In this document: piece after piece, positions 34,942-43,169 of the stretch
How positions within the stretch are numbered: position 1 is the stretch's first letter
How the letters are laid out: each line of letters opens with the position of its first letter
Assembly: GCA_011391635.1 (NCBI GenBank)
Contig: JAABQD010000022.1
Span: 1-47,717 of the forward strand
DNA: 47,717 nt
Source of the DNA: Sulfurimonas sp.
Lineage (GTDB): Bacteria > Campylobacterota > Campylobacteria > Campylobacterales > Sulfurimonadaceae
Reading direction: 5' to 3'
Position numbers and translations under genes: made by a program
The notes under the pieces: model-generated
Databases searched by the model: none
The model's input: the letters and a program-made list of their open reading frames with translations, nothing else
Told to the model about the DNA's origin: nothing

Positions 34942-35893
34942 AGTAAACTACTCTTTAGTCGGTTTTTTAGTCCTTATTGGCGTTGCATTGATGCTTGGGT
35001 TTATCTATTGGCTTTTGAAGCCATCCTCAGAGCAGGAGACAAAGATCTATGCGATTTATTTTAATGAGTCAATTTTGGGACTTAACATCGATGCTCCTGT
35101 GAAGTATCGCGGTATTGCAGTTGGAAAAGTATCTAAGTTACAAATCAATACGAAAAATTCAGAACAAGTAGAGGTGCAAGTAACTATTTTAAAAACAACA
35201 CCTATTAAAGAAGATACGGTTGCAAAACTTACAGCTCAAGGGATTACGGGGCTTAGTTATATTAATCTGGACGCAGGTTCACACAATGCTCCTGAACTAA
35301 CAAAAAAAGAGGATGAACTATATCCATCTATCAAAAGTGCACCCTCGTTTTTTGAAAATATCGAGTCTTCTTTGGGAAATGTTTCTGAAAAATTGTCATC
35401 AACTCTGGCTCAAACAGAGAAGCTCTTAAATGAGGAAAATCAAAAGCAAATTACACTTGTACTTCAAAAAACAGCTAGTTTTATGGACAAAATGGACAGA
35501 CTCCTCGATGAAGAGACACTGAAGCATTTTCATGCGAGTGCAAAAAATATTGATAATGTCAGCAGTGAACTCAGTAAAGTTGCTCCAAAAGTGGATACAT
35601 TTGTAGAAAAAAGTATCAATTGGGAACAAAACACTTCTGCTTCTGTAAGTTCGATAAAAGAGAGTTATATTGTCATCAAAGGCTCAATGGATGAGATAAA
35701 AAGAGCTGTTGCAAGTGGAGAGTTTAATTTCAAAGAGATTGCAAGTGATATTATTCCAACTATGAATAATACACTCCTTGACATGCAGAGTTTGATGGTC
35801 AAAGTAGGAGATACGCTTGAACGCTATGAGAGAAGTCCAGGGGATATTTTATTTAAACAAGAAGAGACAAAAAAAGGTCCAGGAGAGAAATAA
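34931..35893 (+). CDS. mlaD: MCE-domain lipid-binding protein MlaD
   Basis: One N-terminal membrane anchor (about 7–28) followed by an MCE domain (about 40–118; VKYRGIAVGKV, LTAQGITGLSYINL). The remaining ~200 residues form a long helical tail, longer than E. coli MlaD and more like other MCE proteins that build a needle across the periplasm. Part of the mlaEFD–lipoprotein operon. Confidence 0.93.
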   Translation: MNNKVNYSLVGFLVLIGVALMLGFIYWLLKPSSEQETKIYAIYFNESILGLNIDAPVKYRGIAVGKVSKLQINTKNSEQVEVQVTILKTTPIKEDTVAKLTAQGITGLSYINLDAGSHNAPELTKKEDELYPSIKSAPSFFENIESSLGNVSEKLSSTLAQTEKLLNEENQKQITLVLQKTASFMDKMDRLLDEETLKHFHASAKNIDNVSSELSKVAPKVDTFVEKSINWEQNTSASVSSIKESYIVIKGSMDEIKRAVASGEFNFKEIASDIIPTMNNTLLDMQSLMVKVGDTLERYERSPGDILFKQEETKKGPGEK

Positions 35894-35894
35894 A

Positions 35895-36491
35895 ATGAAG
35901 TTATTAATTGTATCAATAATTATGTTTTGGTTTAGTGGATGTGCCACGGTCAATCCTCCAAAGAGTGAATATAAGTTAAATTCCCAAATGCCAACACATG
36001 TTGGCTCAGGTGTGGCATGTGGAGATAAATCTCTTAAAGTGGCAGAAGCTTTTAGTTCAAGTACACTTATGGCACTCAATATGAATTATGTGCAAGGGAC
36101 AAATAAACAGTTTGCGTATGCACAAGCACAGTGGGCAACTGCACCAAATCAAGCTATTTCAGCGAAATTACTTGAGCTAATACGCGTGTCAAATCTTTTT
36201 CAAAGCGTGCAAGTCTCCAAATCAAGAAGTAAAAACGATTTGATTTTAGAAACAAATATAGAAGATTTTATGCAGTATTACAGTGAAGATTTTAGGGACT
36301 CATATGCGAATGTAGCGATGACTTTAACACTGATTGATGGGAACAAAAACAGTGTTGTAGCGACAAAAACATTCCATGCAAAAGTTCTCACAAAAACAGC
36401 AGATGCAGAGGGTGGTGTTGTTGCTCTAGACACTGCACTTTTTGATGTTTTATCACAAATAGATGGATGGCTTGGCAAGGTGTGTCAATGA
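35895..36491 (+). CDS. ABC-type transport auxiliary lipoprotein (PqiC-like)
   Basis: I chose ATG 35895, two bases after the mlaD stop, because it gives a lipoprotein signal with FSGCA (Cys16); the longer in-frame start would bury it. The remainder fits the PqiC/DUF330-type auxiliary lipoprotein that partners MCE transporters, probably at the outer membrane. It contains the repeat copy at 36014 (VACGD) just after a 14-bp palindrome CCAACACATGTTGG. Overlaps pepP as ATGA. Confidence 0.8.
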   Translation: MKLLIVSIIMFWFSGCATVNPPKSEYKLNSQMPTHVGSGVACGDKSLKVAEAFSSSTLMALNMNYVQGTNKQFAYAQAQWATAPNQAISAKLLELIRVSNLFQSVQVSKSRSKNDLILETNIEDFMQYYSEDFRDSYANVAMTLTLIDGNKNSVVATKTFHAKVLTKTADAEGGVVALDTALFDVLSQIDGWLGKVCQ

Positions 36492-37756
36492 TTCGTGAGA
36501 GTGAATACAAGTCAAGACGCGATACTCTAGGAAATAAACTCTCAAATAACTCTGTTGGAGTTTTATTCGCCGCAGAAGCAAAAACTCGCTCCAATGATAC
36601 AGAATACCCCTACAGACAAAATAGTAATTTTTACTATCTGACAGGATTCAAAGAAGATAATTCTGCTTTGGTTCTTGTAAAGAGTAAAAAAGGTCTCAAA
36701 ACACTTTTATTTGTTCAAAGCAAAGATAAAAAAGCGGAGCTTTGGAATGGAAAAAGATTGGGAGAAAAAAAAGCAAAAGAGAGATTTTTAGTAGATGAAG
36801 TGCATTCTATTGCAACACTTCAAACAAAACTCCGAGAGCTTTTGGAAAATAAAAAAACACTCTATTATGATTTTGCACTTGAGTATCCAAAAGTTAAAAT
36901 GCTCAAAAAAGAGTCCCAAAAGCTGTTTGCTCAAAAAAATATTGCATCTCTTATCGGCAGTATGCGACTTATCAAATCAAAGGCTGAAATAGAACTTATC
37001 AAAAAAGCGATTGAGATTACAAAAGAGGCACATCACGGTGCGATGCAGTTTACAAAGTGCGATAAATATGAGTATGCACTTCAAGCACATATAGAGTATA
37101 TTTTTAAATCTAACGGTGCGTATAACGATGCATACACTTCCATTGTGGCATGTGGAAACTCTGCCAATACACTTCACTATATCAAAAATGATAAAATCCT
37201 TCAAAAAAATGAGTTAGTTCTGATAGATGCTGGGTGTGAGTATGACTATTATGCAAGTGATATTACTCGAACGATTCCTGTGAGTGGGAAGTTTACTGCA
37301 CCTCAAAAAGAGCTTTATTCAATGGTCTTGGATGTGCAAAAAAAAGTTATCAAAAAAATAAAGCCACATGCCAAAAGAAGTAAGCTTCAGTCGTATGCAG
37401 AGAAATTACTCACCAAAGGGATGGTAGATTTGGGTATTTTAAGAGGAAATCCAAAAAAACTTATTCAAAAAAAGAAGCATAAAAAATATTTCCCACATGG
37501 CATAGGACATTGGATGGGGCTTGATGTGCATGACGAAGCACCCTATAAATATCCAAATGGCAAAGAGATACCTCTGCAAGAGGGGATGGTTCTCACAATT
37601 GAGCCTGCAATCTATTGTGATAAAAAAGATAAAACTATCCCCGAAAAATACCGTGGCATAGGCATACGCATAGAGGATAATATCTTGGTTACATCGAGTG
37701 GCTATGAAAATCTCTCAAAAAAAATTCGTAAAGAAGTTGTAGATATAGAAAAATAG
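36488..37756 (+). CDS. pepP: Xaa-Pro aminopeptidase (M24B)
   Basis: Removes N-terminal residues ahead of proline. The N-terminal creatinase-like domain is followed by the pita-bread fold with metal ligands in LIDAGCEYDYYASDITR, HGIGHWMGLDVHD, TIEPAIY and IRIEDN. ATG 36488 overlaps the lipoprotein stop. It carries two repeat copies, 37147 (VACGN) and 37364 (KPHAKR); the second is the only one of the 28 not followed by A. Confidence 0.93.
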   Translation: MIRESEYKSRRDTLGNKLSNNSVGVLFAAEAKTRSNDTEYPYRQNSNFYYLTGFKEDNSALVLVKSKKGLKTLLFVQSKDKKAELWNGKRLGEKKAKERFLVDEVHSIATLQTKLRELLENKKTLYYDFALEYPKVKMLKKESQKLFAQKNIASLIGSMRLIKSKAEIELIKKAIEITKEAHHGAMQFTKCDKYEYALQAHIEYIFKSNGAYNDAYTSIVACGNSANTLHYIKNDKILQKNELVLIDAGCEYDYYASDITRTIPVSGKFTAPQKELYSMVLDVQKKVIKKIKPHAKRSKLQSYAEKLLTKGMVDLGILRGNPKKLIQKKKHKKYFPHGIGHWMGLDVHDEAPYKYPNGKEIPLQEGMVLTIEPAIYCDKKDKTIPEKYRGIGIRIEDNILVTSSGYENLSKKIRKEVVDIEK

Positions 37757-37814
37757 GAACTCTATTTGCTTTTGTAAGCGTAATAAGCTATTTTTGTATT
37801 AGGAATCAAGACGA

Positions 37815-38420
37815 ATGATAAGAGTGTTTATGTTATGGTTATTTTTGGTTGTGAGTGCATATGCTGTGAATAATATGTGGATTCGAACTGGAAATGCGTA
37901 TGGCATTGACCCACGATTATTGTATGCTATCTCCAAAGTGGAGAGTAATCTTCGCCCTTATGTTGTTTCTGTAAACTATAAAAAAATCACAAAACTCCAA
38001 CAAGACAAACTCTATTCTGTACTAAAAAGTAAAAATATTCCTTACAAAACTTTTACAAAAGTAATCGAGATTGACAATCAAGATGTTTCTCAAGCGAAGT
38101 TTGTCATTAGCTTTTTGGATCAGAATAACTATCCTAGCTTTGATATGGGATTGATGCAGATAAATAATGTGCATAAAGGTGTTCTCTCGGACATGAAAAT
38201 ATCACTCCACCAACTTCTCAATCAAGAGATAAATCTCAATGTTTCAGCAGGAATTTTGTGGGAGTGTTACAAGAAGTATGGCTCAACAAACAAAGCAATC
38301 AACGCATACAATGGTAAAATAGCAGGAAACACTTACTACTCAAAAGTCTCCATAGAACTTAACAAACTTCTTCTTCCGCATGAAACAAGTTCTAAGCGTT
38401 TCTTTTATCGTATGAGTTAA
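37815..38420 (+). CDS. Lytic transglycosylase-like protein (SLT family)
   Basis: A signal peptide (MLWLFLVVSAYA) precedes an SLT domain: GIDPRLLYAISKVESN with the catalytic Glu, FDMGLMQIN and AINAYNGK. This is the VirB1/IagB-like type of about 200 residues that cuts peptidoglycan locally, often for trans-envelope machines. An insertion of about 50 residues (about 60–105) separates the catalytic Glu from the GLMQIN motif. No secretion system is adjacent. Its end overlaps the converging gene by four bases. Confidence 0.88.
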   Translation: MIRVFMLWLFLVVSAYAVNNMWIRTGNAYGIDPRLLYAISKVESNLRPYVVSVNYKKITKLQQDKLYSVLKSKNIPYKTFTKVIEIDNQDVSQAKFVISFLDQNNYPSFDMGLMQINNVHKGVLSDMKISLHQLLNQEINLNVSAGILWECYKKYGSTNKAINAYNGKIAGNTYYSKVSIELNKLLLPHETSSKRFFYRMS

Positions 38421-38845
38421 TTGTAACTATAACTCCAACCTGTCAGACTCTTCTCTTTTGCCTCACTAAAATTATCAGAATCCGCTAAAAAATCCATTAC
38501 AAACATTGCAGTATGTGGGATGGCATTTATATCTTGGGGTTTGATGAGAAGCATCGGCATCGGTGTCTCTTGTACGCTTTTTGCAAATCCCACTGCCATA
38601 ATCTGACTCATTAACTCTTTTGGCATGTGGATGCTATTTTCATGCAAAAACTTTGCTAAAACAGCTTCTTGAATCTCCTCCGGGAGCTTTTCATCTGTAT
38701 TTAAAAAGATTGTAAAATGGATAGGTGTATTTACGAAATGCTCAGGAGCAGGGGCTGCCATGATAATATACTCTACATTTTCTAAATGTTTTTGGATATC
38801 ATCAATCTCTAAGTATCGCTCTGTTTTTATCGTTTGATTGTTCAA
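38417..38845 (-). CDS. Unknown 142-residue protein
   Basis: Starts with TTG at 38845 with AGGAT eight bases upstream. No signal peptide or membrane span. A mixed alpha/beta protein with acidic composition and a run IIMAAPAPEHF. I do not recognise the family. The repeat copy at 38622 is read as SIHMPKE, the only case in this frame. Its 3' end overlaps the transglycosylase gene. Confidence 0.68.
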   Translation of the reverse strand: MNNQTIKTERYLEIDDIQKHLENVEYIIMAAPAPEHFVNTPIHFTIFLNTDEKLPEEIQEAVLAKFLHENSIHMPKELMSQIMAVGFAKSVQETPMPMLLIKPQDINAIPHTAMFVMDFLADSDNFSEAKEKSLTGWSYSYN

Positions 38846-38915
38846 TGTTTTATCCTATAATTGTATCATTTTTGGGATTGTAACATATTTCATTTACGAG
38901 TTCCACATGCCAAGA

Positions 38916-40310
38916 TTAAAATCCAACACTCACTCCATACTCCATTTTATGGGCTTCTATGTTTAATTTAGCTTTTATCTCTTGACTTAAAATATCCATT
39001 TTTGAGATTTCACCATGAATGAGATAGAGCTGTTTGAGATTTTTGACAGGGCGAATCCACTCAATAAGGTCATGCTGGTCAGCATGGGCTGAAAAACCGT
39101 TGATAGTATAAACTTTGGCTTTGCAGACAATCTCTTCGCCATAGATTTTGACAGATTTCTCTCCATCGACAATTTTGCGTCCTAGAGTGCCTTCGACTTG
39201 GTAGCCAACAAAAATAATCGCATTTTTTTCATCCCATAATCTGTGTTTGAGATGGTGCATAATTCTTCCACCATTACACATGCCAGAACCAGCGATGATG
39301 ATTGCTTTTTCTTTGCATTTGTTTACCATGATAGATTCATCTCGTGTTTGAATGGTTTGGAGATATTCAAAAGAGAAGGGGTCTTGGATATTTGTTCTTT
39401 GTTCTACTGCTTCAATGAGGTGAATTGGATATTTGTTATAGAGTTTTGTTGCTTTGATAGCGAGGGGACTGTCGAGAAATATATGGCAGTTTTTTAACTC
39501 TCCTTCGTCATACATCTCATGCAAAATCCACAAAATTTCTTGTGTTCGCTCGAGTGCAAAAGAGGGGATAATCACATTTCCATTGTTTTGAATTGTTGTG
39601 ATAATGGCATCTTTAAACTCTTGAATACTCTCTTGGAGTGGTTTGTGATTTCTATCACCATATGTGGACTCTAAAAAGAGCGTATCCGCTTTGTAAAGCG
39701 TGTCGGCACTATCGAGAATGAGTCGCTCTTTGCCTCCGATATCGCCAGAAAAAACAGTGCGTCTAGGGATGTTTTCTTGCATAGAATCAATCATAACAAA
39801 AGCACTTCCCATAATGTGTCCAGCGTTGCCAAGTGAGACTACGATATGATGACCTAGTTTTATCTCTTGATAGTATTCTGGTGTTTTCCATTTTCGCTCA
39901 AAAAGTTCTTTGACATTTTTTTCACTATAGAGTGGCTCAGAGATACTCTCTTCATCCCCGCATCGTCTTGCTTTTCTTTTGAGGATTTTGTACTCCTCTT
40001 TTAGGAGTTTTGCACTATCAAGAAGCATGATTTTTGCAATATCTTTGGTCGGTTTTGTAGCGATTATTTTGCCACGAAATCCATCTTTGAGAAGTTTTGG
40101 AACTCTGCCTATGTGATCAAGGTGTGCATGTGTAAGAATAAGATAGTCGATTTTTGAGACATCAAAACCAAATGGTTCATAATTTTTTTCAACTCCACCA
40201 TTGCCTTGAAACATTCCACAATCTATCAGAATACGCATTGAATTTATTTTCATAAGATGGCATGAACCTGTCACCGTTTCTGCCGCACCATAAGAAGTTA
40301 CTTGTACCAT
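38916..40310 (-). CDS. Beta-CASP metallo-beta-lactamase-fold RNase
   Basis: A 464-residue protein with the MBL metal motif THAHLDHIG (about 59–67), GNAGHIMGS, FSGDIG, ESTYGDRNH, and the beta-CASP and RMMBL segments (IPSFALERTQE, IAGSGMCNGGRI, FSAHADQHDL). This arrangement is that of CPSF/YsgA-like ribonucleases rather than RNase J. A strong Shine-Dalgarno (AGGGGA) precedes the ATG at 40310. A repeat copy lies just past the stop (38903). Confidence 0.93.
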   Translation of the reverse strand: MVQVTSYGAAETVTGSCHLMKINSMRILIDCGMFQGNGGVEKNYEPFGFDVSKIDYLILTHAHLDHIGRVPKLLKDGFRGKIIATKPTKDIAKIMLLDSAKLLKEEYKILKRKARRCGDEESISEPLYSEKNVKELFERKWKTPEYYQEIKLGHHIVVSLGNAGHIMGSAFVMIDSMQENIPRRTVFSGDIGGKERLILDSADTLYKADTLFLESTYGDRNHKPLQESIQEFKDAIITTIQNNGNVIIPSFALERTQEILWILHEMYDEGELKNCHIFLDSPLAIKATKLYNKYPIHLIEAVEQRTNIQDPFSFEYLQTIQTRDESIMVNKCKEKAIIIAGSGMCNGGRIMHHLKHRLWDEKNAIIFVGYQVEGTLGRKIVDGEKSVKIYGEEIVCKAKVYTINGFSAHADQHDLIEWIRPVKNLKQLYLIHGEISKMDILSQEIKAKLNIEAHKMEYGVSVGF

Positions 40311-40353
40311 TTTGTCCCCTTTGAATCATTGAATGAGAAGTGTAATACATCAG

Positions 40354-40438
40354 ACTTCTTTCACAACCAAAAACACGCTCACTAAGGCTTCGCTAACGCT
40401 GTAGAATCGTTCGCTTAGTTTTTGGTTATGAAAGAAGT
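40354..40438. repeat. Long imperfect inverted repeat in divergent spacer
   Basis: Two 21-base arms (40354–40374 and 40418–40438) are complementary at 20 positions; the one mismatch becomes a G·U pair in a minus-strand RNA. The 43-base interior has a second partial dyad (CTAAG…CTTAG). It lies 44 bases upstream of the RNase gene start, so a minus-strand leader RNA could fold into a large hairpin. It could instead be a dispersed palindromic element. Confidence 0.6.
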
Positions 40439-40477
40439 TTATTTGTAAAGTTTAGCATAGATTAGGAATAATTTATC

Positions 40478-40515
40478 TTTCTTGGCATGTGGATTTATTT
40501 CCACATGCCAAGAAA
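40478..40515. repeat. Perfect inverted pair of the GGCATGTGGA repeat
   Basis: Two repeat copies in opposite orientation form a 16-bp perfect stem (40478–40493 with 40500–40515) around a six-base loop (TTTATT). This is the layout of paired DNA uptake sequences in Neisseria, but there they usually follow genes as terminators, while here the pair lies between divergent genes and has no following U tract. Confidence 0.8.
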
Positions 40516-40559
40516 AAAATTCAGCAAAAGTTAATCAAATAAAATATACAATTTTTAAT

Positions 40560-40576
40560 TGACTGATAGTCGGTCA
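40560..40576. promoter_or_regulatory. Putative TetR-family operator
   Basis: TGACTGATAGTCGGTCA is a near-palindrome (TGAC-GA / TC-GTCA) 20 bases upstream of the tetR start, and resembles operators of AcrR/TetR efflux regulators. It would let the regulator repress itself and the efflux operon. Confidence 0.6.
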
Positions 40577-40596
40577 TTTGTAAACTAGGTGGTTGA

Positions 40597-41193
40597 ATGG
40601 CAATAATTGTAGATAAAGTACAAAAAAGAAAAGATATAGCACTTTCGTGTAAAGAGTTGTTTATCAAAAATGGGATTAATAATTTAACCATTTCAGAAGT
40701 AGCAAAAACTGCGAAAGTAGGCAAGGGTACGATTTATGAGTATTTTAAAAACAAAGAAGAGATAGTTTTTGAGATAGTCAATATTTTACTTCAAGAACAC
40801 AACATCGAGAAAAAATTAAGAATTGACTCTAAAGAAAATACAAAAGAGAAAATTATAGAGTTTTTTGGTGTGTTTTATAGAGAAGAGGATGTCGAGCTCA
40901 AAGAGCTTTACAAGGAGTTTATCTCTATCAATCTTGCAAATCCACAACAAGAGATGATTGAATTTCAAAGCAAATGCTCTGATACATATTTTAAATGGTT
41001 TGAAGAGATTATTCAATTTGGAATTGATAAAGGCGAATTGGTCGGTGCATCCAAAAAATTGTCCAGAGGACTTTTTGTAATGGGTGAGGGTCTATTTATT
41101 GCTAGTTGTGTCACAACAGTGATAGAAGATTTAAAAAAAGAGTTAGATACTTTTTATGATACTTTATTTGAACTTATAGAGGTGAAAAAATGA
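40597..41193 (+). CDS. TetR/AcrR-family transcriptional regulator
   Basis: A 198-residue regulator with the N-terminal helix-turn-helix LTISEVAKTAKVGKGTIYEYFKNKEE (split for length: residues about 27–52) and a variable ligand domain. It is the first gene of the efflux operon and overlaps the TolC-like gene as ATGA, so repression is probably autoregulatory through the dyad at 40560. Ligand unknown. Confidence 0.92.
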   Translation: MAIIVDKVQKRKDIALSCKELFIKNGINNLTISEVAKTAKVGKGTIYEYFKNKEEIVFEIVNILLQEHNIEKKLRIDSKENTKEKIIEFFGVFYREEDVELKELYKEFISINLANPQQEMIEFQSKCSDTYFKWFEEIIQFGIDKGELVGASKKLSRGLFVMGEGLFIASCVTTVIEDLKKELDTFYDTLFELIEVKK

Positions 41194-42416
41194 GAAGATT
41201 ACTGTTATTAGTAACACCGGCACTGCTTTTTGGAGTGGGTTTAAAATCGCTCTTAGAAGATGCCAAAGAGGGGAATGACCTTTTGCTCTCAAGCAAACTG
41301 ACTCAAGATGCAAAAGCAAAAGATGTAGATTCCAAAACAAGTGCCTATTTTCCTACGATTGATATCGGTGGATTTTATCAGAGTTTGGATGAAAAAACTC
41401 CGATGCAAGCAGGGGATATTTATAGTGGATTTGCTAAGGCGAGTTTGGATATTTATGATGGTGGAAAAAAATCATCTCTTTTAGACCAATCCAAGAGTGA
41501 ATACAAAGCGAGTGAGTATGATACAAAAGAGATGAGGCGAACACTTAGCCTAGATATCACACAGACTTTTTATACTCTTAAAAGTTTACATGCTTCTTTG
41601 GACGCAAAAGAGGATGCAAAAAAATCACTCGATGAGCAACTCTCTCGTGTCAAAACATATTTTGAAGCCAAACTTGCGACAAAAGATGATATCGACAGAC
41701 TTCAAGCGGCGTATGATACAAATATGTACGAGATAGAATCTCTCAAACTTCAGATACTCTCAAATCTCAAACTTTTAGAACTCAAAGTGGGTAAAAAGGT
41801 TGATGCTTTGGATGATTCGAGTTTTAAAGAAGTTCTCCAAGATGAAATGCTTCAAAGCGATGCGATTTCCTCTTTGATGGCAAAAGAGAGTGGAGTTCTT
41901 TTTGGTGCAGAGTCGATGATGAGCCTCTATTATCCTCAGATTAAAATCGAAGATAGTTATAATCTTTATGGGTATAAAAGAACAGATTTAACACATCCTG
42001 AGGGGTTGGAAAATCAAAACAAAGTGCTTCTAAGTGCGAATATGCGACTTTTTGATTTTGGAACGATGAGTGATGCAAAGCAGTCTATGATGCTGAGTGC
42101 GAAGGCGTTAAATGCACAAATAGCATTTAAAACAAAAGAGCAAAAAATGCAATATGAACTTGCAATTGCGAGAATCGATACAAGTAAAATGAAAATAAAA
42201 AGTGCTTACAGTGCTTTAAATTCGGCAATAAGTGCTTATACGACTATTAAAGAAAAATATAAAGCTGGGATAGTAGATTATGTGATTTATCTCAATGCTC
42301 TGACCGCTCAAACATCAGCACAAGCGATGTATGAAACATCTCTTTGTGAACTTGAAATGGCGTATGCGTCCTATTACTACTATAGTGGAAGAAATTTAGA
42401 GGAGTTTATAAAATGA
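41190..42416 (+). CDS. TolC-like outer-membrane efflux protein
   Basis: A signal peptide (MRRLLLLVTPALLFGVG) and two outer-membrane efflux repeats with long helices (for example SLDITQTFYTLKSL, KEKYKAGIVDYVIYLNA). 408 residues, normal for the family. It forms the exit duct of the tripartite pump. Overlaps the adaptor gene by four bases. Confidence 0.9.
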   Translation: MRRLLLLVTPALLFGVGLKSLLEDAKEGNDLLLSSKLTQDAKAKDVDSKTSAYFPTIDIGGFYQSLDEKTPMQAGDIYSGFAKASLDIYDGGKKSSLLDQSKSEYKASEYDTKEMRRTLSLDITQTFYTLKSLHASLDAKEDAKKSLDEQLSRVKTYFEAKLATKDDIDRLQAAYDTNMYEIESLKLQILSNLKLLELKVGKKVDALDDSSFKEVLQDEMLQSDAISSLMAKESGVLFGAESMMSLYYPQIKIEDSYNLYGYKRTDLTHPEGLENQNKVLLSANMRLFDFGTMSDAKQSMMLSAKALNAQIAFKTKEQKMQYELAIARIDTSKMKIKSAYSALNSAISAYTTIKEKYKAGIVDYVIYLNALTAQTSAQAMYETSLCELEMAYASYYYYSGRNLEEFIK

Positions 42417-43165
42417 AAAAAATAATTGTTGGTTTAGTGAGTTTGGTTTTGGTATTGAGTGCGGATGATGTATATTCGAGTTTTTATTGTGCCGCACAAA
42501 AAAGTGCGAACTTAGCTTTTGATGCGAGTGGCGTTGTAAAAAATGTTTTTGTAGATGCTTCGAGTGTTGTAAAAAAAGGTGACAAACTTGCAGAACTTTA
42601 CAGTGATGATTTAAAAGCCTCTTTGGAGATTGCAAAAGCTTCTGTTGTGAGTGCTGAAGTAGCTCTCAAATATGCACAAAAAGATTATGATAGACAGGTG
42701 ATTATCAAAAATCTTATTGATGAAGCACAGTTTGATAAGTATGCAATGAATTATGAGAGTGCAAAAGCAGCTCTTTTGGTAGCAAAAGCAAACCTTGCTT
42801 ATAAGCAGACACTTTATGATAAAACATCTATTTATGCACCATTTGATGGAGTAATTTTTGAAAAAGCAGTTGAAGTTGGAGATGTTGTGAATGGAATGGT
42901 TCTACGAACTGTTTTTAAAATTCAGAGTCAAAGCGAGAGAAAACTTGTCTTAGAATTTGACCAAAAATATTGGAAAAGTGTAGCAATCGGACAAACATTT
43001 AAGTATAAAATCGATGGTGATAAACAAGAGTATGAAGGAAAAATTACAAATATATATCCACATGCCAATGATACAAATAGAAAACTACTTGCGGAAGTCA
43101 AAGCAAAAGATTTTATCGTAGGACTTGTTGGAAATGGCACTATAAATACAGCGACAAAAGAGTAA
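42413..43165 (+). CDS. RND efflux periplasmic adaptor (membrane fusion protein)
   Basis: Signal peptide (MKKIIVGLVSLVLVLSAD), lipoyl-type halves (FDASGVVKNVFVDASSVVKKGD and YAPFDGVIFEKAVEVGD), a helical hairpin between, and a beta-barrel part. At 250 residues it is short for HlyD/AcrA proteins (300–400) and appears to lack the membrane-proximal domain. The repeat copy at 43058 is read as YPHAND. The RND gene begins four bases after its stop. Confidence 0.88.
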   Translation: MKKIIVGLVSLVLVLSADDVYSSFYCAAQKSANLAFDASGVVKNVFVDASSVVKKGDKLAELYSDDLKASLEIAKASVVSAEVALKYAQKDYDRQVIIKNLIDEAQFDKYAMNYESAKAALLVAKANLAYKQTLYDKTSIYAPFDGVIFEKAVEVGDVVNGMVLRTVFKIQSQSERKLVLEFDQKYWKSVAIGQTFKYKIDGDKQEYEGKITNIYPHANDTNRKLLAEVKAKDFIVGLVGNGTINTATKE

Positions 43166-43169
43166 AACG

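Noticed and set aside
40478..40515. Intrinsic terminator
   Set aside because: No U tract follows the stem on either strand and it lies upstream of both flanking genes.
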